Shown: in pieces, positions 38,823 through 42,338 of the stretch | Layout: the number at the start of each line of letters is the position of its first letter | Position numbering within the stretch: the first letter of the stretch is position 1 | From: CAYWEP01 sp964608945 | GTDB lineage: Bacteria; Patescibacteriota; Microgenomatia; Levybacterales; UBA12049 | Length of the DNA: 42,338 nucleotides | Direction: 5' to 3' | NCBI GenBank assembly: GCA_964608945.1 | Contig: CAZSQB010000003.1 | Span: 1 to 42,338 of the forward strand | Made by a program: the position numbers and the translations under genes | Notes under the pieces: generated by a model | The model's database searches: none | Told to the model about the DNA's origin: nothing | Seen by the model: the letters and a program-made list of their open reading frames with translations, nothing else

Positions 38823-39128
38823 ATGAAAATAGGCATGATCACAAAACCTAATATGAAAGGGCAAATCGTTATTCCAAAAGAAATCAGGGATACGTTGAAA
38901 ATTGATCAAAATTCCTGCCTCAATATAACTCTGGCAGGTAGTGGTATTTACGTCCAGCCTGTAGATGAAGTCTATACAAAAACAGAGACAAAAAGTGCTT
39001 TTCTTGCAATGTTAGAAAAAACTAAAGGCTCTTTAGCGGAGGAGAATTGGACAGCGTGGGAGGAAAGTGAAAAAAGATACAGAAAAGGAGAGATTGCAGC
39101 AGTCAAAAAAAATAAAAAGGCGTGGTAG
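38823..39128 (+). CDS. AbrB/SpoVT-type antitoxin (VapB-like)
   Basis: 101 residues. MKGQIVIPKEIRDTLKID (11-28) is the swapped-hairpin AbrB DNA-binding motif. The tail (LEKTKGSLAEENWTAWEESEKRYRKGE) should bind and block the toxin. Its TAG lies inside the overlap with the downstream toxin gene, so the two are translated together. The promoter carries a palindrome fitting autorepression. Confidence 0.85.
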   Translation: MKIGMITKPNMKGQIVIPKEIRDTLKIDQNSCLNITLAGSGIYVQPVDEVYTKTETKSAFLAMLEKTKGSLAEENWTAWEESEKRYRKGEIAAVKKNKKAW

Positions 39129-39514
39129 TCATTGACACCAATATTATTATCGATCATGTCAGAAAAACGCGCGAAGATTCATACCTCATGCGTTTGGTAA
39201 AGCAGCTCCATAAAGACGAAGTAGGGATCTCGCTTATAACCTTACAAGAATTATATCAGGGAACAAGTACGAGAAGCCTTCATGTGGTAGAAGTCTTAAG
39301 CATTATCCTTTCTCCACTTACTCTTCTACCATATACCTACGAGATAGCAAAGCTCGCTGGTGCAATTACGCGCGATAGTCAACAGCCAGTAACCTTTGTC
39401 GATGCAGCCATCGCTGCGACGGCTATCAGCAATAGCTGTACCCTTGCGACGCTCAATCCAAAAGATTTTGCTGGAATTACTAATTTGGAGTTGGTGAAAA
39501 TAAAAGAAGCTTAA
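39122..39514 (+). CDS. vapC: PIN-domain RNase toxin (VapC-like)
   Basis: 130 residues from GTG at 39122, overlapping the antitoxin by 7 nt. The acidic residues of the PIN site are visible: D5 in VIDTNIIID, E43 in LQELYQG, D94 in FVDAAIAATA, plus TLNPKDFAGI near the end. VapC toxins cut tRNA or rRNA when the antitoxin is lost. Confidence 0.88.
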   Translation: MVVIDTNIIIDHVRKTREDSYLMRLVKQLHKDEVGISLITLQELYQGTSTRSLHVVEVLSIILSPLTLLPYTYEIAKLAGAITRDSQQPVTFVDAAIAATAISNSCTLATLNPKDFAGITNLELVKIKEA

Positions 39515-39526
39515 ATCTCAAGCTTC
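39506..39526. terminator. Hairpin between convergent vapC and DUF433 genes
   Basis: GAAGCTT (39506-39512), 7-nt loop, AAGCTTC (39520-39526). It covers both stop codons. No strong T run, so its terminator role is uncertain. Confidence 0.4.
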
Positions 39527-39718
39527 CGTCTCCTTCAAACTCGATAAGTACGCCATCTTAATCTGCTCCTTGGTTAAAAATGGGTATTCTTTTAGTATCT
39601 CTTCAATCTCCATACCAGAGGCCAAAAGTTCCAATATTGACTCAACTGACATACGAGTTCCAGCAATAATCGGTTTTCCACCTAGTATTTTTGGGTCTTG
39701 GGTAATGAGCTTTTTCAT
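39518..39718 (-). CDS. DUF433 family antitoxin-like protein, leaderless
   Basis: 66 residues from the ATG at 39718; a longer reading to 39832 runs through the promoter. ITQDPKILGGKPIIAGTRMSVESILELLASGMEIEEILKEYPFLTKEQIKMA is the DUF433 pattern, a small winged-helix protein usually paired with a DUF5615 PIN-like toxin. No such toxin gene is next to it; only the VapC gene converges on it. TGcTATTAT lies exactly 6 nt before the ATG. Confidence 0.85.
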   Translation of the reverse strand: MKKLITQDPKILGGKPIIAGTRMSVESILELLASGMEIEEILKEYPFLTKEQIKMAYLSSLKETEA

Positions 39719-39724
39719 ATCAGC

Positions 39725-39733
39725 ATAATAGCA
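39725..39733 (-). promoter_or_regulatory. Extended -10 promoter of the DUF433 gene, leaderless
   Basis: TGcTATTAT on the minus strand (TATTAT 39730-39725), 6 nt, ATG at 39718 in the +1 position. Confidence 0.65.
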
Positions 39734-39780
39734 TAGAGAGAGGAGTAGGTAATCAATTAGCACGGAACCGGTGAATGCTT

Positions 39781-39786
39781 TATAAT
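39781..39786 (+). promoter_or_regulatory. -10 of the 39794 gene
   Basis: TATAAT at 39781-39786, 7 nt before the ATG at 39794. Confidence 0.6.
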
Positions 39787-39793
39787 ATAAGCT

Positions 39794-40063
39794 ATGAATG
39801 AAACTGAAGCATTGGAAAAGCGTATTGCTCAAATAGAACAGAGGAATGAGAGGGTTGAGGCAGATAAAGCATGGGAAACAAGTTGGTCAAGACGCATGCT
39901 GTTGGTTATTTTTACTTATCTTGCAATTAGCCTGTATCTCAACGCGATTCGTATTGAGAGGCCTTGGTTAAACGCAATCGTTCCTGCAATCGGGTTTTTA
40001 CTCTCAACTTTGACACTTCCTATTTTTAAGGAGTTATGGAAGAGGTACTTTTATAGAAAGTAA
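39794..40063 (+). CDS. Small two-span membrane protein with N-terminal coiled coil, 89 aa
   Basis: A charged helix (ALEKRIAQIEQRNERVEADKAW) is followed by WETSWSRRMLL and two hydrophobic segments at about 35-50 and 60-75, ending KELWKRYFYRK. The ..VEADKAWETSW.RR pattern recurs, from memory, in small membrane proteins of Patescibacteria and some archaea; no function is known. Its stop is 2 nt from the end of the convergent gene at 40066. Confidence 0.7.
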   Translation: MNETEALEKRIAQIEQRNERVEADKAWETSWSRRMLLVIFTYLAISLYLNAIRIERPWLNAIVPAIGFLLSTLTLPIFKELWKRYFYRK

Positions 40064-40065
40064 TT

Positions 40066-40473
40066 CTACGCTCTCTCTGCGACTCGTCGCATAACGATAC
40101 CATTTCCCCAATCTATAGTCCCATTCCCTGCTTGTCTATATACTCCTGCATCACCTCTCGTTAATACAGAACCAACATGCGATTCTCCTGATCGCAATGG
40201 ACCGCCTTTACCTACTAGGTCAATGAACCCTTCTGGAGTATAAGCTATACTTGCACGTTTTCCAGGTTTTATTTGCAGTATGCCGCCAGACAATCTTGCA
40301 CTTCCCAACTCATCATATGGTGCTCCAGGTAGAGAAAGAGGTATTTCTTGACCTTCAGAAAGGACACCTAAAGGACGAGTTCCTTCAACTGCTTTTTTAG
40401 GTCGCCCTAAAAATCCTCCTCGTCTTACCGCCGTATATTTGTACACGACTTCATATGTGTCTGCTTGTTCCAA
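40066..40473 (-). CDS. Hypothetical protein, 135 aa
   Basis: Not recognised. Glycine-rich beta-type sequence: YEVVYKYTAVRRGGFLGRPKK, then GRDAGVYRQAGNGT-like turns and IDWGNGIVMRR. The TTG at 40473 is proposed as start because GAGGTG lies 6 nt before it; a GTG at 40482 is the alternative (138 aa). The frame stays open upstream through CPEC, but this stretch lies before the predicted transcription start (near 40509). No signal peptide. Confidence 0.5.
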   Translation of the reverse strand: MEQADTYEVVYKYTAVRRGGFLGRPKKAVEGTRPLGVLSEGQEIPLSLPGAPYDELGSARLSGGILQIKPGKRASIAYTPEGFIDLVGKGGPLRSGESHVGSVLTRGDAGVYRQAGNGTIDWGNGIVMRRVAERA

Positions 40474-40515
40474 TATTCTCACCTCACATTCTGGACAGAT
40501 ATGGTTAGCGTCTGG

Positions 40516-40544
40516 ATTGTAGGAAGAATATTGTTCTGCGTCAA
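40516..40544 (-). promoter_or_regulatory. Promoter of the 40473 gene
   Basis: Minus strand: TTGACG (40544-40539), 17-bp spacer, TACAAT (40521-40516). Start expected near 40509, about 36 nt before the TTG. Confidence 0.6.
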
Positions 40545-40683
40545 TAGATTGAACTATCAGAGACTTCGTGATAAGACTGAAGTTTTATAAGCTACAGTTT
40601 ATCTCAAATTTTGCTTTTGCGTTCCATCGTTTGTAAATGAGGGCAGTCCTTGGCGAGCATACCCTCATCATAGCACGATATTT

Positions 40684-40791
40684 TTAGGAGTTATGGGGAT
40701 GAAAGTAGTCATGGAGAACCATCAGCGCAAGAAGTGTTGTCGGAAACACAACAAGCCACAAGAAAAATACGGTCGATACACCATTTGCCAT
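40684..40791 (-). CDS. Possible 35-residue membrane peptide
   Basis: MANGVSTVFFLWLVVFPTTL then LALMVLHDYFHPHNS: one hydrophobic span with a polar end rich in H. AGAGGTG lies 4 nt before the ATG at 40791, one of the better Shine-Dalgarno sites here. A longer frame to 40881 (MFFFLLFFFL..) is low-complexity and less likely. Single small peptide, no homologue recalled. Confidence 0.35.
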   Translation of the reverse strand: MANGVSTVFFLWLVVFPTTLLALMVLHDYFHPHNS

Positions 40792-41084
40792 ATGCACCTC
40801 TCGTATCACAAAACTGTTGTAAATCTTGTAAGATGAGAGTAAGAATGTAGAAAGAAAGAAAAACAACAGAAAGAAAAACAACTATTGACAAATGGTGGTC
40901 TATAGTAGTACGCTGGTGTTGTTGGGTCGATGCATAGACTCTAACTTGCCGACGGAATAGTGATTCTAGAGCATTAGATCCTAAGGGACATAAAAAATTG
41001 CATGCATCGCAAGATGTAAGCAAACAAAACTCATAAAGGGATTTTGTTTCAAAGCATTTCTTTTTATGAAGTTTTAAAAAACAG

Positions 41085-41110
41085 AAAAGCCTGCCTAAAA
41101 ACGGGCTTTT
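41085..41110 (-). terminator. Terminator of the M41-like protease gene
   Basis: AAAAGCC (41085-41091) and GGCTTTT (41104-41110) pair; on the minus strand the stem is followed by CTGTTTTTT. A/T runs on both sides would also allow plus-strand action. Confidence 0.6.
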
Positions 41111-41124
41111 TTGTTAGGTGGCTA

Positions 41125-42069
41125 TTAGTTTCTTGTGTAGATAAGTCTTCCGCTTGGGGAGGCAGCTGTCGCGCGTGAAGAACTATAAATAGTCTGCATT
41201 CTGGCGATTGGATCATTGTCGCTCTTCTCTTTTCTTCGCAGCGGACACGTCTGCAAATGTCCATCGCGACCACGGCAGAATGCGCAGAGCAAATGCTCAT
41301 TGTTTTTCTCATCAATTGTTACATAAACGATAACATTTTGACCATCTTCCATATGTTCAAGGAAGGTATACTCACCAGGCGGAAGCTGCAGCTTTCCTTC
41401 AAGCGTAGATTCATCTCTTGGCGCGTCTTCATTTCTTTGGGCATTCTCATCGAATGGTTTTATACCGCGTTCTGCTTCGCGTCTCGCAATATCTATCATC
41501 TGATTAATTAAGGATTCACCATATGCTTCTTCCGTGTCAGCAATAATCACGGCAAGAGTATGAATGTAATTATGATCCATTAATGCTGCCTTTTTTTGAG
41601 CACGCGCAATTGCTTCTGAAACTGTCATTCCTCCATGCTTCATCCATAAGCCATGGATTTGCGCTATATCTGAATCTCCGTCTGTTTCTGAACCAAATCC
41701 TTCAGCAAGACCAAATGGCGTATTGCATGTTCCTCCAGCAACAACAACTTTAAAACGCTCAGGATTGATAGTATCTATGTGCCCCGGAAAAATAGTTCGA
41801 CCAAGCGAATTTCCTTGACGTTTAACTGAAACACCGTAGACAGGAATATTAATTTCTAGATCTCGAGCAAGTGCAACGTGCCACGCTTCGTGCCATGGGG
41901 TCTTAAGCTCATGCGGAAGGAAGGAGCGGCGTTCGTGAGGCTGTCTTAATGGTCCATAGTCGTTAATTGTTAGTCCTTCGTGAATAGCGCCGTGCGCAGA
42001 CGGGAAGGGTTCCCTAGCAACAGGGGCCATATGAGGGGAGGCAATTTGTCGTGCTAAACGACTCTCCAT
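41125..42069 (-). CDS. FtsH-M41-like metalloprotease with C-terminal zinc knuckle, 314 aa
   Basis: HEAWH at 60-64 is an HExxH zinc site in TPWHEAWHVALA, as in the HEAGH of FtsH. The later VVVAGGTCNT..GLAEGFGSETDGDSDIAQI (108-137) looks like the FtsH GGRAAEE..G..TGA..DL segment, with D134 as the probable third ligand. There is no AAA+ domain or membrane span, so it would be a soluble peptidase without an unfoldase. Near the C-terminus CAFCRGRDGHLQTC is CX2CX5HX3C, a zinc knuckle that may bind nucleic acid or protein. TATAAT sits exactly 6 nt before the ATG. Confidence 0.65.
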   Translation of the reverse strand: MESRLARQIASPHMAPVAREPFPSAHGAIHEGLTINDYGPLRQPHERRSFLPHELKTPWHEAWHVALARDLEINIPVYGVSVKRQGNSLGRTIFPGHIDTINPERFKVVVAGGTCNTPFGLAEGFGSETDGDSDIAQIHGLWMKHGGMTVSEAIARAQKKAALMDHNYIHTLAVIIADTEEAYGESLINQMIDIARREAERGIKPFDENAQRNEDAPRDESTLEGKLQLPPGEYTFLEHMEDGQNVIVYVTIDEKNNEHLLCAFCRGRDGHLQTCPLRRKEKSDNDPIARMQTIYSSSRATAASPSGRLIYTRN

Positions 42070-42075
42070 ATCAAT

Positions 42076-42104
42076 ATTATAGGCTACTTCTAGCTATAAA
42101 GCAA
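42076..42104 (-). promoter_or_regulatory. Promoter of the M41-like gene, leaderless
   Basis: Minus strand: TTGCTT (42104-42099), 17-bp spacer, TATAAT (42081-42076), 6 nt, ATG at 42069 in the +1 position. Confidence 0.75.
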
Positions 42105-42165
42105 GTCGAAATTGCGGCTGTATTATACGCTTATTTATCTTTTGGGCAAGAGGTCTAAACTGAGG

Positions 42166-42338
42166 CTAAGAAGGGACAAGTGCATCGGTTTTTGAGGCTA
42201 GGATGAAGTCATTTAAGGATAAGCCTTTGATAGCATGGGTGGTGAGTGAGATTTTGACTTTGCGCCAGTTGTGAAGGAATATATCTGGGTGGTGACCTTC
42301 TTGTTCTGCAATATCTGCGACTTTGTTGACGAAAGCTA
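42166..42338 (-). CDS. phhB: Pterin-4a-carbinolamine dehydratase, 5' end cut by window
   Basis: The minus strand gives 57 codons ending in TAG at 42166: AFVNKVADIAEQEGHHPDI, then FLHNWRKVKISLTTHAIKGL and SLNDFILASKTDALVPS. The EGHHPDI..nw..V.i.LtTHa..GLs..Df.lA pattern is diagnostic for PCD/DCoH, a small enzyme of about 95-110 residues that dehydrates 4a-hydroxytetrahydropterin. About 40 N-terminal residues lie beyond the window. Confidence 0.88.
   Translation of the reverse strand, partial: AFVNKVADIAEQEGHHPDIFLHNWRKVKISLTTHAIKGLSLNDFILASKTDALVPS

Larger units (their letters stand above)
40545..41124. other. About 580 bp mostly without genes
   Basis: The only likely gene is the 35-residue peptide listed at 40684. 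A hairpin ATGAGGG (40637-40643) / CCCTCAT (40662-40668) lies after it. The part from 40880 to 41060 shows no gene I can support, and a terminator lies at 41085-41110. Confidence 0.4.

Noticed and set aside
40483..40584. Upstream extension of the 40473 gene containing HICPECE
   Set aside because: The frame is open and CPEC is tempting, but no start codon is found there and the best promoter (40516-40544) lies inside it. Kept as a possibility only.
1..42338. UGA recoded as glycine (as in some Patescibacteria)
   Set aside because: rnpA, the DUF4012 gene and the STAND-like gene end at TGA at the expected family length.

Overview
The window looks like a chromosomal segment of a Patescibacteria (Candidate Phyla Radiation) bacterium, most likely of the Microgenomates type. 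The reasons are the tight packing, mostly small single-copy enzymes, a short valyl-tRNA synthetase, a DUF4012 protein, in-frame insertion of small repeats into housekeeping genes, and many genes whose start codon lies where transcription should begin. TGA is an ordinary stop (rnpA, the DUF4012 gene and ruvB's neighbours end with TGA or TAG), so there is no UGA recoding. The phylum call is inference from gene style; no rRNA is present.

Layout. 1-6030 is the origin region: dnaN (partial) and dnaA on the minus strand, DnaA boxes on both sides of dnaA, then rpmH-rnpA-yidD-yidC-jag and an O-antigen-ligase-like membrane protein on the plus strand. 6179-11374 holds a DUF4012 envelope protein, a TerC/DUF475 membrane protein, a DedA protein and two small unknown genes. 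11634-17526 is a central-carbon cluster: hexokinase, transaldolase, phosphoglycerate kinase, class I fructose-1,6-bisphosphatase and class II aldolase. 17641-22369 holds a degenerate STAND-like regulator with an OmpR-type winged helix, an unknown gene, valS and a membrane-anchored TPR protein. rplY (L25) and ruvC follow.

23875-30379 is an accessory block that separates ruvC from ruvAB: a DUF1848 protein, a protein made of repeated YPGG modules, a 1122-residue SNF2-like helicase fused to a class I methyltransferase (the last two coupled by an ATGA overlap), and a small unknown protein. This is the best candidate for an undescribed system. ruvAB ends at a clear terminator near 32150.

32187-38731 is a minus-strand run: YifB/ComM-like ATPase, a beta-lactamase-fold protein without the Glu166 loop, a GT-C-like membrane protein and a Ca2+-type P-type ATPase. 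38823-40063 holds a VapBC-type toxin-antitoxin pair with a palindromic operator, a lone DUF433 protein and a small membrane protein. The end holds an unknown gene, a possible 35-residue membrane peptide, an M41-like metalloprotease with a zinc knuckle, and the 3' end of a pterin-4a-carbinolamine dehydratase gene.

Two window-wide patterns stand out. First, promoters with a good -10 (often TGnTATAAT) sit exactly 6-7 nt before the start codon of many genes, so leaderless mRNAs appear common. Second, at least six families of short repeats occur both between genes and in frame inside genes (ruvC, yidD, valS, the ligase, hexokinase, the TPR gene).
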